Of a stretch of DNA of 64,000 nucleotides, positions 1 to 11,567 are shown piece by piece. The stretch is taken from the NCBI GenBank assembly GCA_020099315.1, contig CP083650.1, positions 2,914,001-2,978,000 on the forward strand, given 5' to 3'. Under the pieces are notes generated by a model, which did no database searches, was not told the DNA's origin, and was given only the letters and a program-made list of their open reading frames with translations. This stretch comes from Citrobacter europaeus. Lineage in GTDB: Bacteria > Pseudomonadota > Gammaproteobacteria > Enterobacterales > Enterobacteriaceae. The translations under genes were made by a program, and so were the position numbers. The first letter of the stretch is position 1. Each line of letters opens with the position of its first letter.

Positions 1-592
1 CCACATCGGTTAAGGTCGCCAGATTCCCCAGTTCCTCTTCCAGTAAATCGACTTCACTGGCTTTCAGGCGCGAGAGAATAATGCGTTTCTTGCTCCCCTC
101 ACTGGCGGATTCAGAAATGGCAACCGCCTCTTCCTGCATTGCAGCGCTGTCAACAACGCTCAATTTTGCGGTGTTGACGACTGCCGGTGCGGTTTCACCT
201 TTCGCTTCGAGCGCTAACTGTCGTAACGCATTACAAATGTACTCAAAGCTAGCGGCATCCGGCTCCTCTGAGTTTTTATAGGCGTCGAGCTGTTCCTGCA
301 TAATATCTTTCGTTTCCAAAAACAGGTTGATAATGTCGGCATTAAGCTGCATTTCGCCACGCCGCGCTTCATCCAACAGGTTTTCCATCAGATGGGTCGT
401 TTCCTGCAAAATGGTAAAGCCGAAGGTGCCCGCCCCGCCTTTTATCGAGTGCGCGGCACGAAAAATCGCATTCAGCTGTTCGGAATCCGGGGCTTCAGGA
501 ACCAAATCAAGCAGGTGTTGCTCCATATCAGCCAACAGTTCGTCAGCTTCATCAAAAAATGTTTGATAAAAATCGCTTATATCCATGCTCAC
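1..592 (-). CDS. cheA: Chemotaxis histidine kinase CheA, N-terminal part (cut by window edge)
   Basis: CheA autophosphorylates in response to receptor arrays and passes phosphate to CheY and CheB. Only the first 197 codons are inside the window. The translated start matches enteric CheA: an HPt (P1) domain with the motif [10 protein letters not shown], placing the phosphoaccepting histidine at residue 48. GTG at 592 is chosen because the family begins V/M-S-M-D-I-S-D; an ATG lies at 586. A methionine at residue 98 (nt 301) is preceded by GGAAACGAAAGATATT. It corresponds to the known internal start of the short form CheA(S), so this species probably makes both forms. The start lies 4 nt after motB stops, so translation is likely coupled in a mot-che operon. 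Confidence 0.97.
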   Translation of the reverse strand, partial: MSMDISDFYQTFFDEADELLADMEQHLLDLVPEAPDSEQLNAIFRAAHSIKGGAGTFGFTILQETTHLMENLLDEARRGEMQLNADIINLFLETKDIMQEQLDAYKNSEEPDAASFEYICNALRQLALEAKGETAPAVVNTAKLSVVDSAAMQEEAVAISESASEGSKKRIILSRLKASEVDLLEEELGNLATLTDV

Positions 593-596
593 GCTA

Positions 597-1526
597 TCAC
601 CTCGGATTGGCTGGTGGCGATGTGGGAACGCTTGCCGGCGGAAGTTCCGCTGGCTGTTGTAAGACACTTACCGGCTCATTCTGGCTTTCAGCGTTTTCAT
701 GCAAAATGGCCTCTTCCGCCTGCTTATTAAGAACCAGCAGGCTAATACGGCGGTTGATTGCGTCTTCGGGACCGCGATCGCTCAGACGCATCGTGGCGGC
801 CATACCGACCACTCGTAATACTTTTCCATCATCCAGACCGCCGCTAACCAGTTCGCGACGCGACGCGTTAGCGCGATCGGCGGACAACTCCCAGTTGCTA
901 TACCCTTTTTCACCATTGGCGTAAGGGTAATCATCCGTATGGCCGGAAAGGCTGATTCGGTTAGGAATGCCGTTAAGCACTGGCGCGATGGCTCGCAGGA
1001 TGTCGCGCATATACGGCTCAACCTCAGCGCTACCGGTTTTAAACATCGGGCGGTTCTGACTGTCGATAATCTGTATCCGTAGTCCTTCCTGCACTAAATC
1101 AATTTTCAAGTGCGGGCGCAGCGCACGCAGTTTAGGGTCAGATTCAATCAACTGATCGAGATCGCCGCGAAGTTTGCTCAACCGGCTTTGTTCCATGCGT
1201 TTTCTCAGATCGTCGATATTCGGCTGCTTGTTCACTTCTCCCTGCTGCTGGGTGTAGTCGTCCCCACCGCCTGGAATTGGACTTTGGCTATTCGAAATTC
1301 GATTTCCCCCAGTCACCGCGGTAGCCAGCGGCGTACGGAAATATTCGGCAATCTGGATCAATTCTTTAGGGCTGGAGATGGAAATGAGCCACATCACCAG
1401 AAAGAAGGCCATCATCGCGGTCATAAAATCGGCGTAGGCGATTTTCCACGAACCATGCGCCCCACCACCGTGACCTTTATGTTTGCGTCGCTTTACAACG
1501 ATAATGGGATGGGCCTGATTTTTCAT
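597..1526 (-). CDS. motB: Flagellar motor stator protein MotB
   Basis: MotB anchors the MotA/MotB proton channel to peptidoglycan and carries the proton-binding aspartate. The 309-residue product has a basic cytoplasmic N-terminus, one membrane segment of roughly residues 29-50 ([20 protein letters not shown]) with the channel aspartate at 33 (Asp32 in E. coli), a flexible plug/linker and an OmpA-like peptidoglycan-binding domain around residues 160-270 ([11 protein letters not shown] and NRRISLLVL motifs). Length fits the family (308 in E. coli). Its ATG overlaps the motA stop by 4 nt, the usual coupling for 4:2 stator production. Confidence 0.98.
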   Translation of the reverse strand: MKNQAHPIIVVKRRKHKGHGGGAHGSWKIAYADFMTAMMAFFLVMWLISISSPKELIQIAEYFRTPLATAVTGGNRISNSQSPIPGGGDDYTQQQGEVNKQPNIDDLRKRMEQSRLSKLRGDLDQLIESDPKLRALRPHLKIDLVQEGLRIQIIDSQNRPMFKTGSAEVEPYMRDILRAIAPVLNGIPNRISLSGHTDDYPYANGEKGYSNWELSADRANASRRELVSGGLDDGKVLRVVGMAATMRLSDRGPEDAINRRISLLVLNKQAEEAILHENAESQNEPVSVLQQPAELPPASVPTSPPANPR

Positions 1527-2410
1527 GCGTCCTCGGTCGTCTGCTGCGCAGTTGGATTTCTTACCGCACGCACATGCTCTTCCAGCTCGATAAACGATGG
1601 ACGTTCGCTGGAATACAGAGTCTTACGACCAAATTCGACGGCAATTGGCGGCGCGTAACCATTCAGATTGGAGAGCAGTGTTATCTTCACACACTGCATC
1701 ATTTTGGTGGTTTCAGCGCTTTTCTGCCGCAGAACGCTGGCAAGCGGAGAAATAAATCCATAGGCCAGTAAAATACCGAGGAATGTCCCTACCATCGCAT
1801 GAGCAATCAGCGAACCCAGTTCAGCCGCCGGACGATCGGCAGAAGCCAGCGCATGAACAACCCCCATGACCGCCGCCACGATCCCGAACGCCGGTAATGA
1901 ATCACCCACCATCGCCAGACTGTTAGCCGGGACTTCGGCCTCACTTTCGTGAGTCTCAATTTCTTCGTCCATCAGCGCTTCAATTTCAAACGTGTTCATG
2001 TTGCCGCTGATGATCAAACGCAGATAATCGACAATGAAATCAAGCATTACGGCATCCGCAAGAATGCGCGGATAGCTGGCGAAGATTTCACTCTCTTTAG
2101 GGTTTTCAATGTCGCGTTCAAGCGAGAACATGCCCTGCTGACGTGACTTGGCCATCAGGCGATACAGCAGCGCCAGCAGATCCATATACATCGCTTTGGT
2201 ATATTTTGAACGACGAAAAAGCATCGGGATCGCTTTCATCGTCCCCTTAATGGCTTTTCCGTTATTGCCGACGATGAATGCCCCAATACCCGCGCCACCG
2301 ATAATCACCAGCTCAGCCGGTTGATAGAGTGCCCCAAGGTGTCCGCCGGTCATCATATACCCGCCGAAAACTGTACCAATAACAACCAGGTAACCTAATA
2401 AGATAAGCAC
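1523..2410 (-). CDS. motA: Flagellar motor stator protein MotA
   Basis: MotA is the proton-conducting stator subunit whose cytoplasmic loop engages FliG. The product has four hydrophobic segments, two near the N-terminus (LILLGYLVV and [16 protein letters not shown]) and two after residue 165 ([14 protein letters not shown] and [16 protein letters not shown]). A large cytoplasmic loop with the [26 protein letters not shown] segment separates the pairs. The frame is open to 2428, but GTG at 2410 is preferred: it gives the 295-residue family length, starting at LILLGY, and has AAGGA seven bases upstream. motB follows with ATGA overlap. Confidence 0.97.
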   Translation of the reverse strand: MLILLGYLVVIGTVFGGYMMTGGHLGALYQPAELVIIGGAGIGAFIVGNNGKAIKGTMKAIPMLFRRSKYTKAMYMDLLALLYRLMAKSRQQGMFSLERDIENPKESEIFASYPRILADAVMLDFIVDYLRLIISGNMNTFEIEALMDEEIETHESEAEVPANSLAMVGDSLPAFGIVAAVMGVVHALASADRPAAELGSLIAHAMVGTFLGILLAYGFISPLASVLRQKSAETTKMMQCVKITLLSNLNGYAPPIAVEFGRKTLYSSERPSFIELEEHVRAVRNPTAQQTTEDA

Positions 2411-2440
2411 GACATCATCCTTTCGCAATTGACTATGACA

Positions 2441-2467
2441 GGATGCGCAGTCGGGCAGTTAACTTAA
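2441..2467 (-). promoter_or_regulatory. Candidate FliA (sigma-28) promoter for motA-motB-cheA
   Basis: On the minus strand TTAAGTTA, 11 nt, then GCGCATCC resembles the flagellar class 3 pattern TAAAGTTT-N11-GCCGATAA, 31 nt upstream of the motA GTG. The -35 half is good and the -10 half is poor (4 of 8). Position and spacing support the call more than sequence does. Confidence 0.4.
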
Positions 2468-2476
2468 GGTCAGGAC

Positions 2477-2509
2477 AAAAAAAAGCAGCGGTAATCGCTT
2501 ACCGCTGCT
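2477..2509 (-). terminator. Rho-independent terminator after flhDC
   Basis: AGCAGCGGTAA (2484-2494) pairs with TTACCGCTGCT (2499-2509) around a 4-nt loop. The run of A on the plus strand at 2477-2484 gives a U tract after the hairpin on the minus-strand transcript. It lies between the flhC stop and the motA promoter and would end the flhDC message. Confidence 0.85.
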
Positions 2510-2534
2510 GGAGTGTTTGTCCACACCGTATCAG

Positions 2535-3113
2535 TTAAACAGCCTGTTCGATCTGTTCATCCAGCAGTTGTGGAATAATATCGGCAGCATTCTGGGAAAG
2601 TTTACGTCTTTTTACGGCCCGTGATGGCGGTTGGCATAAACTGCAGGCAAAGCTACCTGCGGGTTGGTGTGCGTGGGTGATAAAATTCCCACCGCAGCAA
2701 TTGCATTGGGATAACTCCAGCAATCCGCTGTCGACAAAACGTACCAGCGTCCATGCGCGAGTTAGCGCCAGCAGCGGCCCCTCTTCCGGCTGCGGACACT
2801 GCTCAAGGTATAAACGATACGCTTTGATTACGGCATCCACGCCGCTGCACAAACCGGTTTTGAGCAGGAATTGCCAGGCGTTGCAAAACATCGAAGCATG
2901 AATGTTTTGTTCCCACGTCATAAACCAGTCGGTGGAAAAAGGCAGCATCCCTTTTGGCGGAGGACTACCGCGTAATTCTTTGTACAACTTGATAAGTCGG
3001 CCACGGCTTAATTGCGTTTCGCTTTCCAGCATTTGCAAACGGGCGCCCAATGTGATTAATTCCATCGCTAGCTGGATATCACGCGCTTCCTGAACAATGC
3101 TTTTTTCGCTCAT
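2535..3113 (-). CDS. flhC: Flagellar master transcriptional activator subunit FlhC
   Basis: FlhC forms the FlhD4C2 complex that activates class 2 flagellar operons. The 192-residue product is nearly identical to enteric FlhC. It carries the zinc-binding cysteines CNCC (around residues 138-141) and CSLC (around 158-161) plus a basic RAVKRRK stretch. Three starts are possible at the 5' end (TTG 3119, ATG 3116, ATG 3113). ATG 3113 gives the family start [14 protein letters not shown] and lies just after the flhD stop (TGATG), so it is translationally coupled to flhD. Confidence 0.98.
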   Translation of the reverse strand: MSEKSIVQEARDIQLAMELITLGARLQMLESETQLSRGRLIKLYKELRGSPPPKGMLPFSTDWFMTWEQNIHASMFCNAWQFLLKTGLCSGVDAVIKAYRLYLEQCPQPEEGPLLALTRAWTLVRFVDSGLLELSQCNCCGGNFITHAHQPAGSFACSLCQPPSRAVKRRKLSQNAADIIPQLLDEQIEQAV

Positions 3114-3115
3114 CA

Positions 3116-3457
3116 TCAAGCCCTTTTCTTGCGCGCTGCATCATCGATGTCGCTTAACAGCCGCGTTGAAAGCATGATACCGGTATGAATTTGCTGAAGA
3201 TCGTCAACGCGGGAGTCTTGCGTCAGGCGAGTAACCGTCTGGTGATCGTCGAAGCGGAAATGACATACCAGTTGGTTTGTTTCAGCCAGTTTGACCATTT
3301 GAGGAAGTGTTAATGTTGCCAACGTGTCCGCCATCTCTTCGCTGATACCAAGGCGAAACATCGCAGATGCTTTGTCCTGAACGATCAAACGTTGTGCAAG
3401 CAATAAATATGACAGATTGATGTCATAAATGTGTTTCAGCAACTCGGATGTATGCAT
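3116..3457 (-). CDS. flhD: Flagellar master transcriptional activator subunit FlhD
   Basis: FlhD is the partner of FlhC in the flagellar master regulator. The start [20 protein letters not shown] is the conserved enteric N-terminus. The frame extends 3 codons upstream to 3466, but ATG 3457 matches the family and has GGATG seven bases before it. The C-terminal helix is three residues shorter than in E. coli (ends [12 protein letters not shown]), giving 113 residues; the difference falls in the poorly conserved tail. The leader upstream is long and carries several regulatory sites listed separately. Confidence 0.98.
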   Translation of the reverse strand: MHTSELLKHIYDINLSYLLLAQRLIVQDKASAMFRLGISEEMADTLATLTLPQMVKLAETNQLVCHFRFDDHQTVTRLTQDSRVDDLQQIHTGIMLSTRLLSDIDDAARKKRA

Positions 3458-3651
3458 TATTTGCATCCATAATAACCAACATTGTTTTCATGCGGTGAAA
3501 CCGCACCCCGTGATGTCGCCGGGAAGGCCCGGTAAAAAAAAAAGCAAAAGGTCAAATACATAGCAGCGTGACGGCACTTACGCGTTGTCTAAACATTCCC
3601 TTTTCAGAAGGCCGCGTTCCTTACAAGCTCACATCAATTCTTACAATTGTC

Positions 3652-3665
3652 TAAGATTTTTCCTA
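3652..3665 (-). promoter_or_regulatory. RcsAB box in the flhDC leader
   Basis: The minus strand reads TAGGAAAAATCTTA, matching the RcsAB box described in the E. coli flhDC leader (consensus TaAGaatatTCctA). Binding of RcsA/RcsB here represses motility when the envelope stress/capsule phosphorelay is on. It lies about 195 nt before the flhD start codon, near where the E. coli transcription start is known to be. Confidence 0.85.
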
Positions 3666-3732
3666 ATTCGACGCAACTCTACCCGCCACAAGTTACACAT
3701 ACAACGTAGCTATGCTGCGAATTTGAAGAATA

Positions 3733-3748
3733 TGTGACGCAGATCACA
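3733..3748. promoter_or_regulatory. CRP binding site upstream of flhDC
   Basis: TGTGA-CGCAGA-TCACA is a perfect match to the CRP consensus TGTGA-N6-TCACA. It lies about 275 nt upstream of the flhD start codon and about 70 nt upstream of the RcsAB box, the place expected for the cAMP-CRP activation known at E. coli flhDC. Confidence 0.9.
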
Positions 3749-4252
3749 TAAACCAGCTAAACACTTAACATAAATCCATCAGCACAGCTTTTACTTTGCA
3801 TATTTTTTAACCCCATATTCTCCATTTCAATTCCTGGCGTACGAATATTCTTGCATTAAAAGCGAATAGTATTTTGTTCACGAACGTTAATATCACGTCG
3901 TGAAATAGCGAGCTTGATCACATATTTAATGTAAAACATCATTTTGATTAAACGCTTTATAAACAAAGAGTTAAATATTAAGGGTGATTAATTAATACCA
4001 GGCTGTGATAACCGCTCAAATGTTAAAATATGTTTATTTTTTATTAACACATTGTTTTCATTAGCAGTGAGTTTTACTTAAGGAAGCTGAACGTATTTAG
4101 AAGTTATATGAAGCAATTATTCTATTTATAAGAATAATTAATGAATAACCATGATGACATTCACACTATCCGGAATGGAAACGTTGCAGTATGGAGTAAG
4201 CTAAGTAATGCTGAAAAATCCTCTCATAATTCTTGAAAAAAAGGAGCGAGTT

Positions 4253-4681
4253 ATGAGCTATACACACATTCTTGTGGCTGTTGCCGCGACCCCAGAAAGC
4301 CAGCAGTTGTTAGCCAGGGCGGTATCAATCGCTCGTCCTGTTAATGCCCGTATTAGCCTGATAACCCTGGTCTCAGACCCAGAACTGTATAATCAGTTTG
4401 CAGCGCCTATGCTTGAAGACCTGCGAGAAGTGATGCAAGAAGAGACTCAGGATTTTATCGACAAGCTCAGCAAAGACGCACAGTACCCCATTGAGCATAC
4501 CTTTATTACCTATGGGGCCCTGAATGAACATATTCTGGACGTATGCCGGAAGCACGCGGTCGATCTGGTCATTTATGGCAACCATAACCACAGTTTCTTT
4601 TCACGCGCGTCCTGCTCAGCGAAAAGCGTGATCGGTGCCAGCCAGGTGGATGTTCTGTTGGTTCCACTGGCTGGAGATTGA
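4253..4681 (+). CDS. uspC: Universal stress protein UspC
   Basis: UspA-fold cytoplasmic protein; in E. coli UspC is linked to salt/UV stress, motility and KdpDE scaffolding. The 142-residue product begins MSYTHILVAVAATPESQQLL and ends SQVDVLLVPLAGD, typical of the family, with the C-terminal GNHNHSFFSRASCSAKSV phosphate-binding-loop-like region. The frame is open from 4208, but ATG 4253 has AAGGAG six bases upstream and fits the family start. It stands alone, convergent with otsA across a 17-bp gap. Confidence 0.96.
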   Translation: MSYTHILVAVAATPESQQLLARAVSIARPVNARISLITLVSDPELYNQFAAPMLEDLREVMQEETQDFIDKLSKDAQYPIEHTFITYGALNEHILDVCRKHAVDLVIYGNHNHSFFSRASCSAKSVIGASQVDVLLVPLAGD

Positions 4682-4698
4682 TCTTCACTTTCTGAGCG

Positions 4699-7039
<2,341 letters not shown>

Positions 7040-7073
7040 CTAAAGCTAGACTAAAAAGTTGGGGTTTAAATCA

Positions 7074-8063
7074 TCAAACGGTACGCTTCGCTTTTTGCTT
7101 GTAACGGTCGAAGATCACCGCCGCCAGCAGGATTAGACCACGTACGACATACTGGGCGAACGGAGAGATGTTCAGCAGGTTCATCGCATTCTCAACCGTT
7201 CCCAGAATTAACACCCCGGCCACTACATATGAGATTTTTCCGATGCCGCCTTTGAGCGAAACGCCCCCTAACACGCAGGCGGAAATCACGATCAGCTCAT
7301 AGCCGATTGAGGTCATTGGTTGGCCGCTGGTCATACGTGATGCGAGGATGATCCCGGCAATGGCGGATACCAGCCCAGACAAAATAAAGATAATAATCTT
7401 GGTACGAACGACCGGAACCCCAGCCAGACGTGCCGCCTCTTCATTGCCCCCAATAGCCAGCGTGTTGCGACCAAACGTAGTTTTATTCAGCAGTAAACCG
7501 AAGACGATAAAACAGACAACCGTGATCCAGATAGGTGCCGGCAGACCAAACCAGTTCGCGTAGCCGAGGGTAAAGAAGCGCTCATCTTCAATCCCCACCG
7601 CCTTACCGTCGGAAATAATATAGGCCAGACCACGTACAATCTGCATCGTCGCAAGGGTGGTGATCAGGGCGTTAATTTTTAAACGCGCAATCACAAACCC
7701 ATTAACCAGACCACAGAGAATACCGAGCAGCAGCCCGGCAGCCACGCCAATCCACAGGCTTTCAGTCATGTTAATGACCACGGCAGTCGTGACCCCGGCG
7801 CAGGCAATCACGGACGCGACGGACAGGTCGAAGTCACCGGATGCCAGGCAAAACAGCATCCCACACGCGACCATACCCGACATCGATACCGCCAGCCCCA
7901 GCCCTTTCATATTGATGAAAGTGGCAAAGTTTGGCACAAAGAGGGAACAAACCAGGAACAGCACGGCGAACACCACCAGCATCCCGTACTGATCCCAAAT
8001 GCGACCAAGATTTAGCGCCGATTTTGCTGCGCCAGAACCCGATGTAGAAACGGAAGACATCAT
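7074..8063 (-). CDS. araH: Arabinose ABC transporter permease AraH
   Basis: Inner-membrane permease of the high-affinity L-arabinose importer AraFGH. The 329-residue product is hydrophobic throughout, with about ten predicted membrane segments. It contains the conserved branched-sugar permease features GGNEEAARLAGVPV and VISACVLGGVSLKGGIGK. It starts with two consecutive ATG codons (8063 and 8060). The AGGAG upstream fits the second slightly better in spacing; the longer form is given. It follows araG after 11 bp. Confidence 0.97.
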   Translation of the reverse strand: MMSSVSTSGSGAAKSALNLGRIWDQYGMLVVFAVLFLVCSLFVPNFATFINMKGLGLAVSMSGMVACGMLFCLASGDFDLSVASVIACAGVTTAVVINMTESLWIGVAAGLLLGILCGLVNGFVIARLKINALITTLATMQIVRGLAYIISDGKAVGIEDERFFTLGYANWFGLPAPIWITVVCFIVFGLLLNKTTFGRNTLAIGGNEEAARLAGVPVVRTKIIIFILSGLVSAIAGIILASRMTSGQPMTSIGYELIVISACVLGGVSLKGGIGKISYVVAGVLILGTVENAMNLLNISPFAQYVVRGLILLAAVIFDRYKQKAKRTV

Positions 8064-8074
8064 TCTCTCCTTAT

Positions 8075-9589
8075 TCAGGCTACAGCCTGGCTGACTTTAG
8101 GCATAGCAAGGCTCAAGGCCTGGCGCTCATCCGCCTGTTCATGAAGCAACTCACCGGCAATTTCGCCCTCTCTCATCACCACGATACGATCGGCGACACC
8201 GAGCACTTCTGGCAGGTCACTGGAAGCAAACAGCACGGCCACGCCGCGCGCTGCGAGGGCATAAATCACGTTATAAATTTCATGCTTGGCACCTACATCA
8301 ATGCCGCGTGTAGGTTCGTCCAGCAAAATCACCTTCATCTCTTCCGATAACCAACGGCCAAGGATAGCCTTCTGCTGATTACCGCCGGAGAGGTTCATAA
8401 TCAGCTGCTCCGCGCCCGGCGTTTTAATATTGAGTGAGCGAATATGGTGATCGGCATTGGTCTCTTCCCAGCCGTTGTTGATCACGCATCCGCCCAGAAC
8501 ATGTTTACGACGGGCGCTAATGTTGATGTTGTTACGCACCGAATGGACCGGAATGATCCCTTCCGCTTTGCGGTCCTCCGGGCACAGCATCATTCCCGCT
8601 TCAATGGCATGGCTCGGTTTACGAATATCAATAGGCTGCTCATCAATAAACACCTGGCCTGCCGTGATGCGTGTGCCGCCAAACAGTCCTTTCATCAATT
8701 CGCTACGCCCGGCGCCTACCAGGCCAAACAATCCGACAATTTCACCGCTGCGTACCGATAAACTGATCGGCGTACGCACACCGGGAGCTTTGACCTCATG
8801 CAAACGCAGCCGCTCTGCGCCATACGGTCTGGATTTCCATCCATAAATATCACCGAGGTCGCGTCCAACCATCGCCTGCACCAACGCATCGTGATCGACC
8901 TGCTGCATATCCGTGAACGTTGTGACGTAATGCCCATCTTTAAACACGGTGATGGCATCGCTGAGAGCAAAAATTTCCTCCATACGGTGCGATACGTACA
9001 GGATGATGCGTCCTTCGTTGCGCAGCTCACGGATGACGCGAAACAGATTCTCAATTTCGCGTGCAGACAGGGAGCTGGTCGGTTCATCAAACGCGATAAT
9101 TTTGGCATTACGCGCCAGCGCTTTTGCTATCTCCACCATCTGCCATTGACCGATGGAGAGATATTTCAATGGCGTGTCGGGATCGATATCCATGCCCAGA
9201 TGCTTAAGCTGTAGCCCCGCTTCATAGTTCAGCAGCGAGCGATTTACAATCCCGCCTTTGTGCGGCAACTGGCCTAAATAAATATTCTCGGCAACGGTCA
9301 TTTCCGGGACGAGATGCAGCTCCTGGTAAATAATGGCGACACCGGCGTTGAGCGCGGCCGTGGTGTCTGCAAACGAAACTTCCTGTCCGCGGATCGTCAA
9401 AGATCCCGTCGTTGGCGCATAGTTACCGCTGAGAATTTTTAAGAGTGTTGATTTTCCGGCGCCATTTTCGCCCATCAGCGCATGCACCTGACCGGCGTAA
9501 CAGTCGAAACTGATATCCGTAAGCGCTTTAACGCCCGGGAATGTTTTGCCAATGCCGCGGAATGAGAGATACGGGGTAGACTGTTGCAT
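8075..9589 (-). CDS. araG: Arabinose ABC transporter ATP-binding protein AraG
   Basis: ATPase that energises arabinose import. Like other sugar ABC ATPases it is a fusion of two nucleotide-binding domains. The first has Walker [10 protein letters not shown] near residue 40, signature [15 protein letters not shown] and Walker [12 protein letters not shown]. The second has a degenerate Walker A (GLVGAGRSE), signature [15 protein letters not shown] and Walker [13 protein letters not shown]. 504 residues is exactly the family length. It sits between araF (115-bp gap with REP elements) and araH. Confidence 0.98.
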   Translation of the reverse strand: MQQSTPYLSFRGIGKTFPGVKALTDISFDCYAGQVHALMGENGAGKSTLLKILSGNYAPTTGSLTIRGQEVSFADTTAALNAGVAIIYQELHLVPEMTVAENIYLGQLPHKGGIVNRSLLNYEAGLQLKHLGMDIDPDTPLKYLSIGQWQMVEIAKALARNAKIIAFDEPTSSLSAREIENLFRVIRELRNEGRIILYVSHRMEEIFALSDAITVFKDGHYVTTFTDMQQVDHDALVQAMVGRDLGDIYGWKSRPYGAERLRLHEVKAPGVRTPISLSVRSGEIVGLFGLVGAGRSELMKGLFGGTRITAGQVFIDEQPIDIRKPSHAIEAGMMLCPEDRKAEGIIPVHSVRNNINISARRKHVLGGCVINNGWEETNADHHIRSLNIKTPGAEQLIMNLSGGNQQKAILGRWLSEEMKVILLDEPTRGIDVGAKHEIYNVIYALAARGVAVLFASSDLPEVLGVADRIVVMREGEIAGELLHEQADERQALSLAMPKVSQAVA

Positions 9590-9615
9590 AACGTCTCCGT
9601 GAGTCAGATCTTTAA

Positions 9616-9699
9616 GCCGGATGGCGGCTTTGCCTCATCCGGCCTTCTGAGGACGCGATTCGTAGGCCGGATAAGACGCTTTGACGTCGCATCCGGCAT
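9616..9699. repeat. REP/BIME element between araF and araG
   Basis: Two inverted palindromic units (GCCGGATGGCGGC...CATCCGGC at 9616-9642 and GGCCGGATAAGACG...CGCATCCGGC at 9665-9698) form a pair of REP sequences. Located inside an operon, such elements usually stabilise the upstream mRNA, here favouring araF (binding protein) over araGH. Confidence 0.85.
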
Positions 9700-9704
9700 T
9701 TATG

Positions 9705-10694
9705 TTACTTACCGCCTAAGCCTTTCTTCGCCAGCTCTTCTTTGAAGTTATCGCGGGTAATCAGCACCACATCCGTCACTTCAGTAAACGCCGGTGGCTC
9801 TGCACCTTTCGTTACCCAGTTGTAAAGCATTTCACTTGATTTGTAGCCGTGAACGTCCGGGCTTGGCAGCAGTGAGCCGTAGAACCCGGTCGCTTCGCCT
9901 TTGGACAGTTCACTCACGGCATCAACGCCATTAATACCGATACCAATTACGTTTGGCGCTTTGAAGCCCTGCCCTTCAGTCGCACGTACGCCGCCCAGCA
10001 CGGTGTTGTCGTTCATGCCGACAATCAGCCAGTGTTTGACTTCAGGATGTTGAACCAGCATGGAGTTAGCGGCATCGAATGCACCGGGGATATCATTTGA
10101 TTTTGTTGGAACCTGGTAGATCTGTTTTTCCGGGAAGCCTGCGGCTTTAAGCGCTTCCATTGAACCTGACGTACGGCGACGCGCGGTATCAAGTTCGTTG
10201 GCGGTAATGGCCATGACGGCGCTGGATTTCACATCCCAACCGCGCTTTTGCATCTCCTTATACAGCTCCTGGCCCTGGCGCTCACCAATTTTGGTTGCAG
10301 CCATCATCACCAGCGGCACGGTATCCATCGGCTTACCTTTGGCGTTGGCAAACTGGTCATCGACGGCAATGACTTTCATATCGTAGCCTCGCGCCTTAGC
10401 CATAATGGCAGGCCCGAGTTTGGGGTCCGGCGTACAAATCACAAACCCTTTTGCTCCACTTGCAGCCAGGCTGTCGATGGCATTGAGGGTTTTCTCACCA
10501 TCCGGGACGGCAATTTTAATCACCTCAAAACCAAGGTCTTTACCGGCTTTATCGGCAAATTTCCATTCAGTCTGGAACCACGGTTCTTCCGGCTGTTTGA
10601 CCAGGAAACCGAGCTTCATGGATTCAGCGATAGCGGATTGTGACATAATGGCAGCCAGACCGATGGCAGCCAACGCTTTAGTGAATTTGTGCAT
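9705..10694 (-). CDS. araF: L-arabinose periplasmic binding protein AraF
   Basis: High-affinity periplasmic receptor for L-arabinose that delivers substrate to AraGH. It has a 23-residue signal peptide (MHKFTKALAAIGLAAIMSQSAIA, cleavage before ES) and a type I sugar-binding fold (KLGFLVKQPEEPWFQTEW, IVGMNDNTVLGG, VIGIGINGVDAV). 329 residues fits the family. It is the first gene of araFGH. The 315-bp upstream region holds AraC-type sites. Confidence 0.98.
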   Translation of the reverse strand: MHKFTKALAAIGLAAIMSQSAIAESMKLGFLVKQPEEPWFQTEWKFADKAGKDLGFEVIKIAVPDGEKTLNAIDSLAASGAKGFVICTPDPKLGPAIMAKARGYDMKVIAVDDQFANAKGKPMDTVPLVMMAATKIGERQGQELYKEMQKRGWDVKSSAVMAITANELDTARRRTSGSMEALKAAGFPEKQIYQVPTKSNDIPGAFDAANSMLVQHPEVKHWLIVGMNDNTVLGGVRATEGQGFKAPNVIGIGINGVDAVSELSKGEATGFYGSLLPSPDVHGYKSSEMLYNWVTKGAEPPAFTEVTDVVLITRDNFKEELAKKGLGGK

Positions 10695-10782
10695 GGTTAA
10701 CTCCAGCTTTAACGTTCTTTTATGTAGGGTAAAATCAGACGATTTTTTGTAATTCGGACGTAAAACAAGGCATTACCTTTTA

Positions 10783-10795
10783 TTGATAAGATCAA
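10783..10795. promoter_or_regulatory. Palindrome in the araF leader region
   Basis: TTGATAAGATCAA is an imperfect FNR-like palindrome (3-nt rather than 4-nt spacer), embedded in a larger GGCATT...AATGCC dyad (10769-10799). It may be a regulator site or simply a hairpin in the araF leader. No factor can be assigned. Confidence 0.3.
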
Positions 10796-10940
10796 TGCCA
10801 GTGCTGAGAGTATTTTTAGCGGGAAATTGATTCTCCATAAGAGAGCGGCATCACACCACAGAATTACAGTAATTGCGTACATAAATTCAGCGGGAAATGA
10901 CATAAAAAAACGCGATTTTGTCGACGGGAAAAAAGAGAAA

Positions 10941-10978
10941 TAGCAGATTAGTCCATAACGTCAGCCAACGAATCCTTG
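10941..10978 (+). promoter_or_regulatory. Tandem AraC half-sites upstream of araFGH
   Basis: TAGC-AGATTAG-TCCATA (10941-10957) fits the araI1 pattern TAGC-N7-TCCATA exactly. A second weaker copy, CAGC-CAACGAA-TCCTTG (10962-10978), starts 21 bp later, the spacing used by the AraC dimer at araI1-I2. The sites are about 250 bp upstream of araF. They are oriented on the plus strand, pointing away from araF, opposite to the araBAD arrangement. Confidence 0.6.
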
Positions 10979-11009
10979 TTCCCGAATACCGAAGCATTCG
11001 GGAAAATGA

Positions 11010-11567
11010 TTACCATCGATAATAAATATGGTCAGCGTGATCGCGGACCGGAATGTCATCTCCCAGCAGACGTGCCGAAAGTGTTAATGCAAAATCAAAA
11101 ATATGCCCCAGCCCTTTGCCGCTAATCAGATTGCCATCTTCAACTACCGGCGCATCAATATATTCCCCATCCGTGACGTTTTGCCACAGATCTCCCGAGC
11201 ACACGTAGCGACGTCCTTTCAGCAGGCCGTTGCCGCCCAGCACGCGCGCAGCCGCAGAACACACCGGACAAATGAGTTTCCCCGCCTGATCATGTCGGGC
11301 GACAAACTGGATGACCGTCTCACTGGCAGCAAGATTAACGCTGCCCTGCGGCCCGCCGGGCAGCACGATGGCGTCGTAGAGATATGCCTGGCGCGCGGCC
11401 AGCGTACTGTCTGTCACCATCGGTACGTCATGATAACTCACCACTGCACGTGACTCTGCACAGGCCAGCGTTTCGACTTCGATATTCAGACGACGCAGAA
11501 TATCAATGGTAACAATCGCCTCCGCCTCTTCAAAACCAGGTGCCAGCAGCACCGCAACCTTCTTCAT
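11010..11567 (-). CDS. DJ-1/PfpI family protein (YajL-like)
   Basis: A 185-residue single-domain DJ-1 superfamily protein. The start KKVAVLLAPGFEEAEAIVTID and the nucleophile elbow PVCSAAARVLG identify it; the reactive cysteine is C103 and the conserved acidic partner is E16. Family members include the protein/nucleotide deglycase-chaperones YajL and DJ-1 and putative proteases. Which activity applies cannot be told from sequence. It stands alone with its own 5' region and a clear SD (GAGGAG before the ATG). To my recollection it is not found at this place in E. coli K-12. Confidence 0.85.
   Translation of the reverse strand: MKKVAVLLAPGFEEAEAIVTIDILRRLNIEVETLACAESRAVVSYHDVPMVTDSTLAARQAYLYDAIVLPGGPQGSVNLAASETVIQFVARHDQAGKLICPVCSAAARVLGGNGLLKGRRYVCSGDLWQNVTDGEYIDAPVVEDGNLISGKGLGHIFDFALTLSARLLGDDIPVRDHADHIYYRW

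Larger units (their letters stand above)
3458..4252. other. Intergenic regulatory region between flhD and uspC
   Basis: About 795 bp with no convincing gene. The flhD-proximal 300 bp hold the mRNA leader and promoter: a GC-rich pair of small hairpins (GCGGTgaaACCGC near 3492-3504 and CCGGGaaggCCCGG near 3519-3532), a run of ten A (3534-3543), an RcsAB box and a CRP site. The middle (about 3750-4200) is strongly AT-rich, as expected for H-NS-type silencing, which is known for E. coli flhDC. The uspC promoter must lie near 4100-4230 but no clear -35/-10 pair stands out. No insertion sequence is present here, unlike some motile E. coli K-12 lines. Confidence 0.7.

Noticed and set aside
3458..4252. 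Insertion sequence upstream of flhDC as in some E. coli
   Set aside because: No terminal inverted repeats, target duplication or transposase frame in the region.
4208..4252. N-terminal extension of UspC
   Set aside because: The 15 extra codons lack family similarity, and a strong ribosome site sits directly before ATG 4253.
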